From Pseudomonas sp. HR96 (GTDB lineage Bacteria > Pseudomonadota > Gammaproteobacteria > Pseudomonadales > Pseudomonadaceae): DNA of 64,000 bases. A program made the translations under genes and the position numbers. The DNA lies in assembly GCF_034059295.1 (NCBI RefSeq), contig NZ_CP139141.1:4571001-4635000 (forward strand), in the 5' to 3' direction. Shown piece after piece: positions 18,378 to 31,369 of this stretch (its first letter is position 1; every line of letters begins with the position of its first letter). A model generated the notes under the pieces. It was given only the letters and a program-made list of their open reading frames with translations, was not told the origin of the DNA and did not search any database.

Positions 18378-19763
18378 TCACGCGCCAGTCGGATTAGACG
18401 GGCCATCCTGGCCCGCTTCGAATAACGCCATCGCCTCGACATGCGCGGTTTGCGGGAACATGTCGAGGATTCCGGCCCGTTTCAACCTATAGCCCTGCTT
18501 GAGCAACTGCACCGTGTCGCGGGCCAGCGTTGCCGGGTTGCAGGACACATACACCAGGCGCCGTGCGCCCAGTTTGCCGAGATGCTCCACCGCTTGCGCG
18601 GCGCCGTCTCGTGGTGGATCCAAGAGTACCGCAGAAAAGCCTTCGCTGGCCCATGCTGCTCCGGCCAGTGGTGCAGCCAGGTCCGCCTGATGGAAGCTGG
18701 CGTTGCCCAGGCCATTGCTCGCGGCATTGGCCCGCGCCCGCTCCACCATGGCGCCCACGCCCTCCACCGCCACCACCTCGCGGGCCTCGCGAGCCAGCGG
18801 CAGGGCGAAGTTGCCCAAGCCACAGAACAGGTCCAGCACACGCTCCTCGGCTTGCGGGGCGAGCCAGTCGATGGCCTGCGCGATCATCGCCGCGTTCACC
18901 GTTTCGTTGACCTGCACGAAGTCGCCGGGGCGATACGCCAGCTGCAGGCCCCAGGGCCGCAACTCGTAGCCCAGCGGCTGCGCCGCTGCAAACGGCTGCG
19001 GTTCGCCCTCACCCTGCAGCCACAGCTGCGCGTGGTGGGCCTGGCAGAACGCCTGCAACGCCGCCAGGTCGACCTCGGCCAAGGGTGCTACGTGACGTAA
19101 CAGTAGCGCTTCGCCAGTACCACTGAATAACTCGACATGCCCGATCACCTGCGGCTTTACGAAGCCTTGGAGCAATCTGGGCAGGTCTTGAAGGATGGCT
19201 TGCAAAGGCTGTACCAGCACCAGGCAGTCGTCGATCGGGACGATATCCTGGCTGGCCACCGCGCGAAAACCGACGTCCAGCCGCCGCGCCTTGCTGTCCC
19301 AGCGCACGGCAATGCGCGCACGGCGCCGGTAGGCCAGCTCCGGGCCGACCAGCGGCGCGACCCATTGCTCGGGTTCGATGCCGGCAACCCGCGACAGCTG
19401 TTCGGCCAGTTGCTGCTGCTTGAGTTGCAGCTGTGCGCTGTGCGGCAGGTGCTGCAGGCTGCAACCGCCGCAGCGGCCGAAGTGCTTGCAAGGCGCGACC
19501 CGCCGTTCGGCGCTGGCGACGATGACCCGCTCGGTGCGGGCCTCGACCACCTTGCCGTGGCTATTGAGGACCCGGGCCTCGACTTCCTCGCCGGCCAGGG
19601 CGCCGTTGACGAACCAGGTGCGGCCTTCGAAGAAGGCAATACCGCGGCCGTCATTGCTCAGGCGTTCGATGCTCAGACGCTGCTTCTTGCCCGCCGGAAG
19701 CTGGCTGGTGCGGGTTCCGCCGGTGGGCTGGAAGCGCAGCCCGGGCTTGCCTTTGGCGGCCAT
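18378..19763 (-). CDS. rlmD: 23S rRNA (uracil-1939-C5)-methyltransferase RlmD
   Basis: A 461-residue TrmA-family methyltransferase. An N-terminal TRAM domain ([16 protein letters not shown]) is followed by a Cys cluster [10 protein letters not shown] that binds a 4Fe-4S cluster. The SAM-binding motif is [15 protein letters not shown], and the catalytic cysteine is in [12 protein letters not shown]. The ATG overlaps the cysM stop (TGATG), so it is coupled to cysM. Length is as expected. Confidence 0.96.
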   Translation of the reverse strand: MAAKGKPGLRFQPTGGTRTSQLPAGKKQRLSIERLSNDGRGIAFFEGRTWFVNGALAGEEVEARVLNSHGKVVEARTERVIVASAERRVAPCKHFGRCGGCSLQHLPHSAQLQLKQQQLAEQLSRVAGIEPEQWVAPLVGPELAYRRRARIAVRWDSKARRLDVGFRAVASQDIVPIDDCLVLVQPLQAILQDLPRLLQGFVKPQVIGHVELFSGTGEALLLRHVAPLAEVDLAALQAFCQAHHAQLWLQGEGEPQPFAAAQPLGYELRPWGLQLAYRPGDFVQVNETVNAAMIAQAIDWLAPQAEERVLDLFCGLGNFALPLAREAREVVAVEGVGAMVERARANAASNGLGNASFHQADLAAPLAGAAWASEGFSAVLLDPPRDGAAQAVEHLGKLGARRLVYVSCNPATLARDTVQLLKQGYRLKRAGILDMFPQTAHVEAMALFEAGQDGPSNPTGA

Positions 19764-20665
19764 CAGTTGGGCGCGTCGAAGATGCCGCTGGACAGGTACC
19801 GGTCCCCACGATCGCAGACGATCGCGACAATCACCGCGTTTTCCAGCTCCTGGGACAGGCGCAACATCGCTGCCACCGCCCCCCCCGATGAAACCCCGCA
19901 GAAGATGCCTTCTTCGCGGGCCAGGCGCCGGGTCACGTCCTCGGCTTCGGCCTGGGCCATGTCGACGATGCGGTCGACGCGTTCAGCCTGGTAGATCTTT
20001 GGCAGATATTCCTGCGGCCAGCGGCGGATGCCCGGAATGGCGGCGCCTTCCATCGGCTGCAGGCCGACGATCTGCACCTGCGGGTTCTGCTCCTTGAGGT
20101 AGCGCGAGGTGCCCATGATGGTCCCCGTGGTGCCCATTGAGCTGACGAAATGGGTGATGGTGCCCTGGGTCTGCTGCCAGATTTCCGGGCCGGTGCCGTT
20201 GTAGTGCGCCTCTGGATTGTCACCATTGGCGAACTGGTCGAGCACCTTGCCGCGGCCTTCGGCCTGCATCCGCTCGGCGAGGTCGCGCGCGCCCTCCATG
20301 CCCTCTTCCCGGGTGACCAGGATCAGCTCGGCGCCATAGGCGGTCATCGCCGCCTTGCGCTCGGCGGTGGAGTTGTCGGGCATGATCAGGATCATCTTGT
20401 AACCCTTGATCGCCGCGGCCATGGCCAGGGCAATACCGGTGTTGCCGGAGGTGGCTTCGATCAGCGTGTCGCCGGGCTGGATCTGCCCGCGGCTCTCGGC
20501 GCGGTTGATCATCGACAGCGCCGGGCGGTCCTTGACCGAGCCGGCCGGGTTGTTGCCCTCGAGCTTGAGCAGGAGAGTATTGCGGGTGTCACCGCCCAGG
20601 CGCTGCAAGCGCACCAGCGGCGTATTGCCGACGCAGTCGGCGATGGTGAGGTACTGCACGGTCAT
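19763..20665 (-). CDS. cysM: Cysteine synthase B CysM
   Basis: A 300-residue PLP enzyme making cysteine (or S-sulfocysteine) from O-acetylserine. The PLP lysine is K45 in [19 protein letters not shown] and [11 protein letters not shown] are the phosphate- and substrate-binding loops. I chose the ATG at 20665 ([16 protein letters not shown]), the usual family N-terminus, over the frame opening at 20704. It sits downstream of a two-component pair and upstream of rlmD and relA, the order known from other pseudomonads. Confidence 0.96.
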   Translation of the reverse strand: MTVQYLTIADCVGNTPLVRLQRLGGDTRNTLLLKLEGNNPAGSVKDRPALSMINRAESRGQIQPGDTLIEATSGNTGIALAMAAAIKGYKMILIMPDNSTAERKAAMTAYGAELILVTREEGMEGARDLAERMQAEGRGKVLDQFANGDNPEAHYNGTGPEIWQQTQGTITHFVSSMGTTGTIMGTSRYLKEQNPQVQIVGLQPMEGAAIPGIRRWPQEYLPKIYQAERVDRIVDMAQAEAEDVTRRLAREEGIFCGVSSGGAVAAMLRLSQELENAVIVAIVCDRGDRYLSSGIFDAPN

Positions 20666-20759
20666 GGTGTATTCGCAATCCAGCCTGCGGGGGTCGCCTA
20701 TCATACCGGCAAACGCTGCCAGTCCATATCACGCAAAGTGCAGACAGCTGATCGTCTGG

Positions 20760-22151
20760 TTATAAGGAGGCATCTGCCAGTACGGTAGCAGGGGATGGTT
20801 CGACCGCCCGGCGCAGGCGCAGATTGAGCCGCAGGCCATGGCGGGTGTTCTGCGCCCACAGCGCCCCGCCCTGGGCCTGCAGGGCGTTGCGCGCAATGCT
20901 CAGGCCAAGGCCGAAGCCGCCGTCGCCGGGCCGTGAGCCGTCCAGGCGGATGAACGGGTCGAAGATCCGCTCCAGATCCTCGGCTGCTACGCCGCCGCCT
21001 TCGTCGTCAAGCCACAACAGCCACTGTTCGCCTTGCAACTGGCCATGCAGGCCGATGCGGCCATGGCTGGGCGAGTGGCGGATGGCATTGCGCAGGATGT
21101 TTTCCAGGGCCTGGGCCAGGGTGTCGAGGTCGCCCAGTACCCAGCATTCAGCGGGCACGGTGCACAGTAACCGGGCTGCGGGCCAGCGGGTTTCAAAGCA
21201 GGCGTTCTCCGCCACCAGCTCCCACAGCGCCTGGACCTGGATCGGTTCCGGCACGCGCGGGCTGCGTTCGGCGTCGAGCCAGGCCAGTTGCAGGGTGTCC
21301 TCCACCAGCCGCTGCATGCCATCGACCTCACGCACCAGGCGTTGGCGCAGGCGTTCGCCGTCCAGCTCGCTGTCACCGGCCACCTTCAGGCGGCTCAGCG
21401 GGGTGCGCAATTCATGGGACAGGTCGCGCAGCAACTGGTGCTGCAGGGCCACCGTGCCCTGCAGGCGTTCGGACAGCTGGTCGAAGGCGCGACCCAGCTC
21501 GCCCAGTTCATCCTTGCGCGTGGTCGCCGCCGGCGACAGGCGCACGCCCAGCGGGTCGGCGCGCCAGGCGTTGGCCTGCTCGCGCAGGAGATTGAGCGGG
21601 CGAATCAGCAGGCGGTACAGGCCGGCGCAGAACAACAGGGTCAGCAGACCCGGCAACAGGCCATTGATGATCAACTGCCAGGCCAGTGCATAGCGGCCCG
21701 GCAGCATCGGCGCCGGCAGTTGCAGGACCAGGCTGCCGCGCTGCGGCGCCCCCGGGAAGTCCAGCCTGAGCCAGGGCAGGGTCTTGCTGTGCCGGCTTAC
21801 CGGCCAGTCGACGCCACGCAGGAAGGTCATGTGCCGGTGCATTTCGGCGCTCAGTGGCTGACTGCCCAGCGGTTGCAGATCGGCGCCCACCAGGGTCGCC
21901 GGGCTGTCGGGATGGACCTCGGCGTACGCCGCCAGCCAGCGGTCGGCCCCCGCCTGGCCGCCGTCTAGCCAGGCCTGCTCGGCTTCACGGGCGTAGCCGC
22001 GCAGCTCGGCGCGGGCCTGCTCGGACAGGTTGGCGTTGCGCTCCTCGACGTAGCGCCCCACCCACCAGCTCAGGCTGATCATCAGCAGGCAGAAGGCGAC
22101 CAGCATGATCGCCAGCTTCCAGAACAGCGAATGGCGCCCGGGCAGTTTCAA
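20760..22151 (-). CDS. OmpR-partner sensor histidine kinase (PirS-like by position)
   Basis: A 463-residue membrane kinase from a TTG start that overlaps the regulator stop (TTGA). It has TM1 (about residues 10-30), a periplasmic domain of about 120 residues, TM2 (about 158-180), HAMP, His246 in LSHELRTPLSR, an N box NILRNAIRHS and a G box GFGLGLSIARNAL. The gene order gacS / regulator / kinase / cysM matches P. aeruginosa pirR-pirS, which controls a ferric-enterobactin receptor. No TonB-dependent receptor gene is present here, so the signal and targets remain uncertain. An ATG-like longer reading to 22193 overlaps the regulator more and is less likely. Confidence 0.85.
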   Translation of the reverse strand: MKLPGRHSLFWKLAIMLVAFCLLMISLSWWVGRYVEERNANLSEQARAELRGYAREAEQAWLDGGQAGADRWLAAYAEVHPDSPATLVGADLQPLGSQPLSAEMHRHMTFLRGVDWPVSRHSKTLPWLRLDFPGAPQRGSLVLQLPAPMLPGRYALAWQLIINGLLPGLLTLLFCAGLYRLLIRPLNLLREQANAWRADPLGVRLSPAATTRKDELGELGRAFDQLSERLQGTVALQHQLLRDLSHELRTPLSRLKVAGDSELDGERLRQRLVREVDGMQRLVEDTLQLAWLDAERSPRVPEPIQVQALWELVAENACFETRWPAARLLCTVPAECWVLGDLDTLAQALENILRNAIRHSPSHGRIGLHGQLQGEQWLLWLDDEGGGVAAEDLERIFDPFIRLDGSRPGDGGFGLGLSIARNALQAQGGALWAQNTRHGLRLNLRLRRAVEPSPATVLADASL

Positions 22152-22882
22152 CTGTCCAGCTCGCGGCTGCTCAGCACATAGCCTTTGCCCCACACCGTGC
22201 GCAGCTGGCGCTCGGCGTAACCGATGGCCTTGAGCTTGCGGCGGATCTGGCTGACGTGCATGTCCAGGCTGCGGTCGTGCTGCGAATAGCCGCGCTGCAG
22301 CACGTGCTGATAAAGGAAGGCCTTGCTCAGCACCTCCTCGTGCTGGCGGTGCAGGGTTTCCAGCAGGCGGTACTCGCTGGGGGTCAGCCCGGCGGCACGC
22401 CCGTGGCGCGACACGTCGCAGGTCTGCTCGTCGAACGCCAGGCTGTCGGCGATCAGGGTTGGCTGCGGCTCGCGACGGCGTCGCTCGAGGGCCACGCGGC
22501 GCAGGATGGCTTCGACCCGCACGTGCAGCTCGTCCATGCTGAACGGCTTGGGCAGGTAATCGTCGGCGCCGCGCCGAAAGCCACTGATACGGTCGCTCTC
22601 GGCGCCCAGCGCCGACATCAGAATCACCGGCACCGCCGTGCTTTCGCGCAGGCTTTGCAGGACGTCGAGGCCGTTCATGCCGGGCAGCAGGATGTCCATC
22701 AGCACCACGTCGAAAGCCGGGTCACGCGCCAGGTCCAGGCCCTCGCGGCCATTGCGGCACCAGGTGACCTGGAACCCGCAGCGACCCAGCTGCTCGTGGA
22801 CGTAGGCGCCCAGCACCGGGTCGTCTTCGATGGTCAACACGCGGGGCACGACAGGGTTCGCGGGAGTCATTGACGGCTGCAC
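22148..22882 (-). CDS. OmpR-family response regulator (PirR-like by position)
   Basis: A 244-residue regulator with receiver residues Glu19/Asp20/Asp21, phosphoacceptor Asp63 (VVLMDILLPG) and Lys112-type KPF motif. A winged-helix output domain follows (GLTPSEYRLLETL ... MHVSQIRRKLKAIG ... TVWGKGYVLS). The start may be GTG at 22882, with GAG upstream, or ATG at 22870; the domains are unaffected. It is divergent from gacS across a 129-bp gap and overlaps its partner kinase. Orthology with PirR is inferred from gene order only. Confidence 0.87.
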   Translation of the reverse strand: MQPSMTPANPVVPRVLTIEDDPVLGAYVHEQLGRCGFQVTWCRNGREGLDLARDPAFDVVLMDILLPGMNGLDVLQSLRESTAVPVILMSALGAESDRISGFRRGADDYLPKPFSMDELHVRVEAILRRVALERRRREPQPTLIADSLAFDEQTCDVSRHGRAAGLTPSEYRLLETLHRQHEEVLSKAFLYQHVLQRGYSQHDRSLDMHVSQIRRKLKAIGYAERQLRTVWGKGYVLSSRELDS

Positions 22883-23011
22883 TTAATTCTCGTTCAGCGA
22901 TTATTCAGTATCCTCGGACACCCCGCAAGCCACCATTTTCCCCGCCAAAGGTGCACTGCCCGGCCAGTCGGGGTATTTTGCCCACAGGACCAAATTGCCC
23001 GGGAGACAGGC

Positions 23012-25781
<2,770 letters not shown>

Positions 25782-25855
25782 AAGGCCGGGGCATCATGCT
25801 AGACTGCCGCGCAGATTTTGCGGCCTGCCCTTTTGGTGGCCGCGCCGGAGGACCG

Positions 25856-26293
25856 ATGGTCGAACACGATTTCCGCTACAGCCTGCTGAGCCCGCAACAC
25901 ACCTTGATCGAATGCCGCGCCCTGGTGCCAGGCCGCTATCAGGTCACCGGCAACGGCGGCTCGATCCATAACGACGACGTGCTGCTGGTGACCCTCAAGG
26001 GCAGCAAGGACCTGAGCATGCGCCTGACGGTCGAAAAGGTCCGGCACCTGATCAACCCGCGCGGGCAATGGGTGGCCGTGGCCAAGGGCCCGGTGTTCGG
26101 CGAGCTGGCAATTCATCAGTGGACCGTCAACTGCGACGGCTGCCAGAAAGCCCTGAACTTCGAGTTCGCGGTGGACGCCAAGCTTGGTGCCAAGGCGCAG
26201 AAGCCGGCGGCCAGTGCGCGCATCGCCGAGCTGGGCTGGCGCAGCGAGGGCGAACGGCACCTGTGCCCGCAGTGCCAGGCAGGCGCACTGTGA
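25856..26293 (+). CDS. Conserved Cys-rich protein downstream of gacS, unknown function
   Basis: A 145-residue soluble protein from the ATG at 25856, which has GGAGG four bases upstream. Two CxxC pairs, NCDGCQKALNF near residue 95 and HLCPQCQ near the C-terminus, suggest a zinc-ribbon-like fold. I do not recognise the family. Because of the gacS frameshift, its reading frame is continuous with the shifted gacS frame, so a GacS fusion could be made as well as the free protein. The stop overlaps the next gene's GTG start (GTGA). Confidence 0.8.
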   Translation: MVEHDFRYSLLSPQHTLIECRALVPGRYQVTGNGGSIHNDDVLLVTLKGSKDLSMRLTVEKVRHLINPRGQWVAVAKGPVFGELAIHQWTVNCDGCQKALNFEFAVDAKLGAKAQKPAASARIAELGWRSEGERHLCPQCQAGAL

Positions 26294-26697
26294 ACCGGCT
26301 GGCCCTGACTGCCCTGCTCGGCGCCACGCTGCTGGCCGGTTGTGCTGGCCATTCGTCCAAATTGCAGGCCGAACGCACCTATTCGGTGGAGTGGATCGGC
26401 GACCGGCCGCTGCTCGACAACAGCCACCTGACCCTGACCCTGGCCAGCGACGGCCGCGCCTACGGTACCGCCGGCTGCAACCATTGGTTCGCCGCCTACA
26501 CCCTGGCGCACCATCACCTGAACTTCGCCACCCCCGGCAGCACCCGGCGCCTCTGCGCCCCGGCGGTGATGGAACAGGAGCAGCGTTTCCTCAAGGCGCT
26601 GGAGACCGTGCAGCGCTGGGACATCCAGCCCAACGAGCAACTGCGCCTATGGCCGGAGAATGGCCAGCCATTGCGGCTCTGGCCCGAGGAAGGCTGA
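26290..26697 (+). CDS. META/HslJ-like lipoprotein
   Basis: A 135-residue lipoprotein with signal MNRLALTALLGATLLAGC (lipobox Cys18). A META-domain-like body follows: VEWIGDRPLLDNSHLTLTL, GRAYGTAGCNHWFAAYTL and RRLCAPAVMEQEQRFLKAL. HslJ-type META proteins are linked to stress and antibiotic tolerance, but this one's role is unknown. The start is GTG at 26290 in a GTGA overlap with the upstream gene, indicating coupling. It is followed by a REP-like hairpin. Confidence 0.85.
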   Translation: MNRLALTALLGATLLAGCAGHSSKLQAERTYSVEWIGDRPLLDNSHLTLTLASDGRAYGTAGCNHWFAAYTLAHHHLNFATPGSTRRLCAPAVMEQEQRFLKALETVQRWDIQPNEQLRLWPENGQPLRLWPEEG

Positions 26698-26708
26698 CCA
26701 GGGTCAGG

Positions 26709-26748
26709 CAGGCCCGGCGGCCGCTCGGGGGCTTGGCCCCCTGCCAGG
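26709..26748. repeat. REP-like hairpin element
   Basis: The core gctcgggggcttggcccc resembles the element at 31261-31302 (gcctctcgggggctttgccccc) and the pair at 6338-6419. It lies between convergent genes and is followed by inverted ggcggccgcc. It could act as the terminator for both sides. Confidence 0.6.
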
Positions 26749-26769
26749 GCGGCCGCCACCGAGTCGATC

Positions 26770-27240
26770 CTACAACCCTCCGGCAGCCTTGAGCCGCGCC
26801 AGCACACTGCTCGCCGTCTGTTCCCCCAACAGCTGCTCGCGCACCTTGCCCCTGGGGTCGATCAGATAGGTCACCGGCAGCCCTTGGCTCTCCGGCAGGT
26901 CGAACCTGGGTGCGGGGTTTTCCGCCAGCACGGTGTAGTCGATGCCCAGGGTCTGGCTGGCCTTGCGCAGCTCCTCGCCCTGCAGGTTGTCGAAGTTGAC
27001 CCCGACCACTCGCACCCCGGCAGCCTTCACCTGCTGCGCCAGGGCATTGAACTCGGGGATTTCCCGACGGCACGGGGCGCACCATTCGGCCCAGTAGTTG
27101 ACCACCCGCCAATGCTGGTCGAGTTCCCCGGCAGCGACCTTGCGCCCGTGCTGATCGACACCGTAGTCGCCAGCGCCACAGCCCCCCAGCGTGAACGCCA
27201 GCAGTACCACCGCCAGCGCATGCGAAAACTGCCTTGCCAC
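26770..27240 (-). CDS. TlpA-like thioredoxin-fold lipoprotein
   Basis: A 156-residue exported thiol-disulfide protein. The chosen start is GTG at 27240, with a strong GAGGAG site about 7 bases upstream. It places a lipobox (TLGGC, Cys21) directly after the signal peptide. The redox motif is WCAPC (Cys54-Cys57), followed by REIPEFNAL and a cis-Pro LPVTYLIDP. It probably works as a membrane-tethered periplasmic reductant, for example in cytochrome c or protein-disulfide maintenance; the partner is unknown. The longer reading from 27273 would add a charged extension before the signal peptide. Confidence 0.9.
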   Translation of the reverse strand: MARQFSHALAVVLLAFTLGGCGAGDYGVDQHGRKVAAGELDQHWRVVNYWAEWCAPCRREIPEFNALAQQVKAAGVRVVGVNFDNLQGEELRKASQTLGIDYTVLAENPAPRFDLPESQGLPVTYLIDPRGKVREQLLGEQTASSVLARLKAAGGL

Positions 27241-27324
27241 TGCCCTCTCCTCTTCATCGGGATGACGTATCACCAGCCGCCACGGTTAGAATAGCCACCT
27301 CTTCAGGCTGGATGCGACTGCCCC

Positions 27325-28271
<947 letters not shown>

Positions 28272-28316
28272 GCGTTCGCCGCTGCCTTACGAAGCCCGGT
28301 CGAGGATGTGAAGTAG

Positions 28317-28988
28317 ATGCAGGATTACAAATGGCTTAACGAATACTGCCTGAACCGGTTCGGCTCGGCGAAGGCGTTGCAGGCCCAACTGCCGGTAGCG
28401 CAGACCCCGGCCCAGCTGCGCAGCATTGGCGCCGATCGGTACCTGTCGACCATGGCCTTGCGGGTGTTCCGGGCGGGCCTCAAGCACAGCCTGGTGGACG
28501 CCAAGTGGCCGGCGTTCGAGCAGGTGTTCTTTGGTTTCGACCCGGAAAAAGTCGTGCTGATGGGGGCCGAGCACCTGGAGCGACTGATGCAGGACACCCG
28601 CATCATCCGCCACCTGGGCAAGCTCAAGAGCGTGCCGCGCAACGCCCAGCTGATTCTCGACGTGGCCCATGAGCACGGCAGCTTCGGCCAGTTCATCGCT
28701 GACTGGCCGGTGACCGACATCACCGGCCTATGGCAGTACATTGCCCGGCATGGCAACCAGATGGGCGGTCTGTCTGCGCCGCGCTTTCTGCGCATGGTCG
28801 GCAAGGACACCTTCATTCCCAGCTGGGACGTGGTCGCGGCGCTCAACGCGCAGAACATCGTCGACAAGGTGCCGTCGAGCAAGCGCGACCAGGCCGCCGT
28901 GCAGGCGGCGTTCAACCAGTGGCACGCCGAGAGCGGGCGACCAATGTGCGAGCTGTCGGCCATGCTGGCTTTTACCGTGAACCACTAG
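28317..28988 (+). CDS. DNA-3-methyladenine glycosylase I-like protein
   Basis: A 223-residue protein of the Tag/adenine glycosylase superfamily, with the helix-rich features RVFRAGLKHSLVDAKWP, DTRIIRHLGKLKSVPRNA and a C-terminal SWDVVAALNAQNIVDK. Tag proteins remove 3-methyladenine from alkylated DNA. The canonical Tag zinc ligands are not all evident, so a related activity on a different base is possible. It stands alone between wrbA and the convergent ttcA. Confidence 0.8.
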   Translation: MQDYKWLNEYCLNRFGSAKALQAQLPVAQTPAQLRSIGADRYLSTMALRVFRAGLKHSLVDAKWPAFEQVFFGFDPEKVVLMGAEHLERLMQDTRIIRHLGKLKSVPRNAQLILDVAHEHGSFGQFIADWPVTDITGLWQYIARHGNQMGGLSAPRFLRMVGKDTFIPSWDVVAALNAQNIVDKVPSSKRDQAAVQAAFNQWHAESGRPMCELSAMLAFTVNH

Positions 28989-29012
28989 CCGGAGCGAGGG
29001 TAGCGTGGCTGT

Positions 29013-29837
29013 TTAGAGATTGACCACCGAAACGAACCGCGATGCCGCCGTCTCGTCGATCTTCAACCCGCCGAAATCGAACAGGTTGCGATCCGCCAGT
29101 TGCGACGGCACCACGTTCTGCAGGCCGCGGAAGATGCTGTCAGTGCGCCCCGGGTGCTTGCGCTCCCACTCCACCAGCATGTCCTTGACCACTTGGCGCT
29201 GCAGGTTTTCCTGGGAGCCGCAGAGGTTGCACGGGATGATCGGGAACTGCTTGAAGTCGGAGTAGGCCTGGATGTCCTTCTCGTTGCAGTAGGCCAACGG
29301 GCGGATCACCACGTTGCGGCCGTCATCGGCCCGCAACTTGGGGGGCATGGCCTTCAGCGAGCCATTGAAGAACATGTTGAGAAAGAAGGTTTCGACGATG
29401 TCGTCGCGGTGATGCCCCAGGGCCATCTTGGTTGCGCCGATCTCGTCGGCAAAGGTGTACAGCGTGCCGCGGCGCAGGCGCGAGCACAGCGAGCAGGTGG
29501 TCTTGCCTTCGGGAATCAGCTCCTTGACCACCGAATAGGTGTCCTTCTCGACGATGTGGTACTCGATGCCCAACTCCTTGAGGTAGGCCGGCAGCACATG
29601 CTCGGGAAAGCCGGGCTGTTTCTGATCCATGTTCACCGCGACGATCTCGAACTTGATCGGCGCCACCTTCTGCAGGTGCATCAGCACGTCGAGCATGGTG
29701 TAGCTGTCTTTGCCGCCGGACAGGCAGACCATGACCTTGTCGCCATCCTCGATCATGTTGTAGTCGGCGACCGCTTCCCCGGCCAGGCGACGAAGACGTT
29801 TCTGCAATTTGTTCTGACTGACCGAAAGAGTGCCCAT
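29013..29837 (-). CDS. ttcA: tRNA 2-thiocytidine(32) synthetase TtcA
   Basis: A 274-residue PP-loop ATPase with [14 protein letters not shown] at about residues 37-50. The [10 protein letters not shown] pair (two Cys) and PCNLCGSQ bind the 4Fe-4S cluster. It thiolates C32 of certain tRNAs. The ATG at 29837 ([14 protein letters not shown]) is the usual start; the longer frame to 29948 is rejected. It is convergent with the glycosylase and divergent from the Yip1-like gene. Confidence 0.95.
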   Translation of the reverse strand: MGTLSVSQNKLQKRLRRLAGEAVADYNMIEDGDKVMVCLSGGKDSYTMLDVLMHLQKVAPIKFEIVAVNMDQKQPGFPEHVLPAYLKELGIEYHIVEKDTYSVVKELIPEGKTTCSLCSRLRRGTLYTFADEIGATKMALGHHRDDIVETFFLNMFFNGSLKAMPPKLRADDGRNVVIRPLAYCNEKDIQAYSDFKQFPIIPCNLCGSQENLQRQVVKDMLVEWERKHPGRTDSIFRGLQNVVPSQLADRNLFDFGGLKIDETAASRFVSVVNL

Positions 29838-30028
29838 CTGGAATCCGCGCGAAAGGTATGGCAAAGCCGGGCATTTTACCTGCAAAGGCCGAGCCGCTGT
29901 CACCCCATGCCGACCAATTACGCATTGCCGCTTACCGCCACAAGACATCAGATTGAAAGAGCGATTCGCTCTAAAAAACCTGCCCCCGCTGGCTCATACT
30001 CGTGGCAGGCATCCCATGGAGCACCGTC

Positions 30029-30631
30029 ATGATTCATCACGTCGTGGGCTTGTTCACCCACCCCGATCAAGAATGGCAAGACATCCGTGGCGACAGGGAA
30101 GTCAGCCTTGGCCGGCTGTACTTCACCCACACCCTGATCCTCGCCCTTGTTCCGGCCATTGCCGCATTCATCGGCACCACCCGCACCGGCTGGGTGATCG
30201 GCGAGCGCCCTGCCGTACTGCTCAGCGGGGGTGATGCGCTGTGGATGGCCGGCATGTCGTACCTGGCAATGCTCGCCGGGGTGGCAGTGATGGGCATGTT
30301 CATCCACTGGATGGCCCGCACCTACGATGCCTACCCCAGCTTCGCGCGCTGCGTGGCCTTCGCCACCTACACCGCGACGCCGCTGTTCATCGGCGGTCTG
30401 GCCGCGCTGTATCCGCATCTGTGGCTGGGCATGCTGACCGGCACGGCGGCGATCTGCTACACCGTCTACCTGCTTTACGTCGGCCTGCCGACCTTCATGA
30501 ACGTGGCCCGTGACGACGGCTTCCTGTTCGCCAGTTCGGTGCTCGCCGTCGGCCTGGTGGTGCTGGTGGCGATCATGGCGCTGACCGTGATCATCTGGGG
30601 GCTGGGGGTCGGCCCGGTGTATGTGCCGTGA
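30029..30631 (+). CDS. Yip1-domain inner-membrane protein
   Basis: A 200-residue protein with about five hydrophobic segments and the characteristic start MIHHVVGLFTHPDQEWQDIR, in which a short cytosolic segment precedes TM1. The ATG at 30029 has GGAG upstream and is preferred over 30002. Bacterial Yip1-like proteins are functionally uncharacterised. It sits upstream of a SprT-like gene, 88 bases apart. Confidence 0.82.
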   Translation: MIHHVVGLFTHPDQEWQDIRGDREVSLGRLYFTHTLILALVPAIAAFIGTTRTGWVIGERPAVLLSGGDALWMAGMSYLAMLAGVAVMGMFIHWMARTYDAYPSFARCVAFATYTATPLFIGGLAALYPHLWLGMLTGTAAICYTVYLLYVGLPTFMNVARDDGFLFASSVLAVGLVVLVAIMALTVIIWGLGVGPVYVP

Positions 30632-30719
30632 GCATGCCGCATGTCGCCGGGGGCTCATCAAGCGGTCGGCAGCGGCCGGGTGATGGGGCATAATTGCTCG
30701 ATCCGGAGATTGACCCAGC

Positions 30720-31211
30720 ATGCCCGAGCAACTCGAGTCCCGCGTCGAAGCCTGTTTCCAGCAGGCTGAAGACTTTTTCAAGCGCTCATTCAAGCGACCG
30801 CACGTCAGCCTCAAGCTGCGAGGGCAAAAGGCCGGCGTCGCCCACCTGCACGAAAACCTGCTGCGCTTCAATTCGCAGCTGTACCGCGAGAACCGCGAAG
30901 ACTTCCTGCGCCAGACTGTGGCCCACGAGGTGGCGCACCTGGTGGCCCACCAGCTGTTCGGCGACCGGATCCAGCCCCATGGCGAGGAGTGGCAGCTGAT
31001 CATGCGCGGCGTCTACGAGCTGCCGCCCAACCGCTGCCATACCTACGAGATCAAGCGCCGCGGTGGCACCCGATATATCTACCAGTGCCCTTGCACGCCG
31101 GAATTCCCCTTCACCGCGCAGCGCCATGGCCTGGTGCGCAAGGGCCGGCGCTACCTGTGCCGACGCTGCCGGGCGCCGCTGGTGTTCAGTGGGCAGACGC
31201 GGGTGGAGTGA
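30720..31211 (+). CDS. SprT-like zinc metalloprotein
   Basis: A 163-residue SprT family protein with the HExxH motif HEVAH at residues 69-73 in the context TVAHEVAHLVAHQLFG. A C-terminal zinc ribbon has Cys pairs CPC and CRRCRAPLVF. The bacterial role of SprT is unclear; the Spartan relatives cut DNA-protein crosslinks. The Cys-rich tail follows a KRRGGTRYIYQCPC segment, as in the family. Confidence 0.9.
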   Translation: MPEQLESRVEACFQQAEDFFKRSFKRPHVSLKLRGQKAGVAHLHENLLRFNSQLYRENREDFLRQTVAHEVAHLVAHQLFGDRIQPHGEEWQLIMRGVYELPPNRCHTYEIKRRGGTRYIYQCPCTPEFPFTAQRHGLVRKGRRYLCRRCRAPLVFSGQTRVE

Positions 31212-31260
31212 GTGTGGCCGTTGGTCAAGCCCGCGTTCCCTGGCTTGCAGGCGGAACAAA

Positions 31261-31302
31261 CCGGCCTGGCGGCCTCTCGGGGGCTTTGCCCCCTCCCACC
31301 GG
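31261..31302. repeat. REP-like hairpin element
   Basis: The copy closest to consensus: ccggcctggcggcctctc, then a gggggc/gccccc hairpin with a TTT loop, then tcccaccgg. It matches the sites at 6338-6419 and 26709-26748 in its core and left flank. It lies just before the dctA/sprT terminator between convergent genes. Confidence 0.65.
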
Positions 31303-31324
31303 CAGGCAGCTTTGCCCGCCCAAC

Positions 31325-31354
31325 AAAAAGCCCATCCGAAGATGGGCTTTTTTT
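31325..31354. terminator. Rho-independent terminator between sprT-like gene and dctA
   Basis: A stem aagcccatc/gatgggctt with a CGAA loop is flanked by an A-run and a T-run, so it can serve both the plus-strand gene and the minus-strand dctA. Confidence 0.88.
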
Positions 31355-31369
31355 GTCGCTAAATGACGC

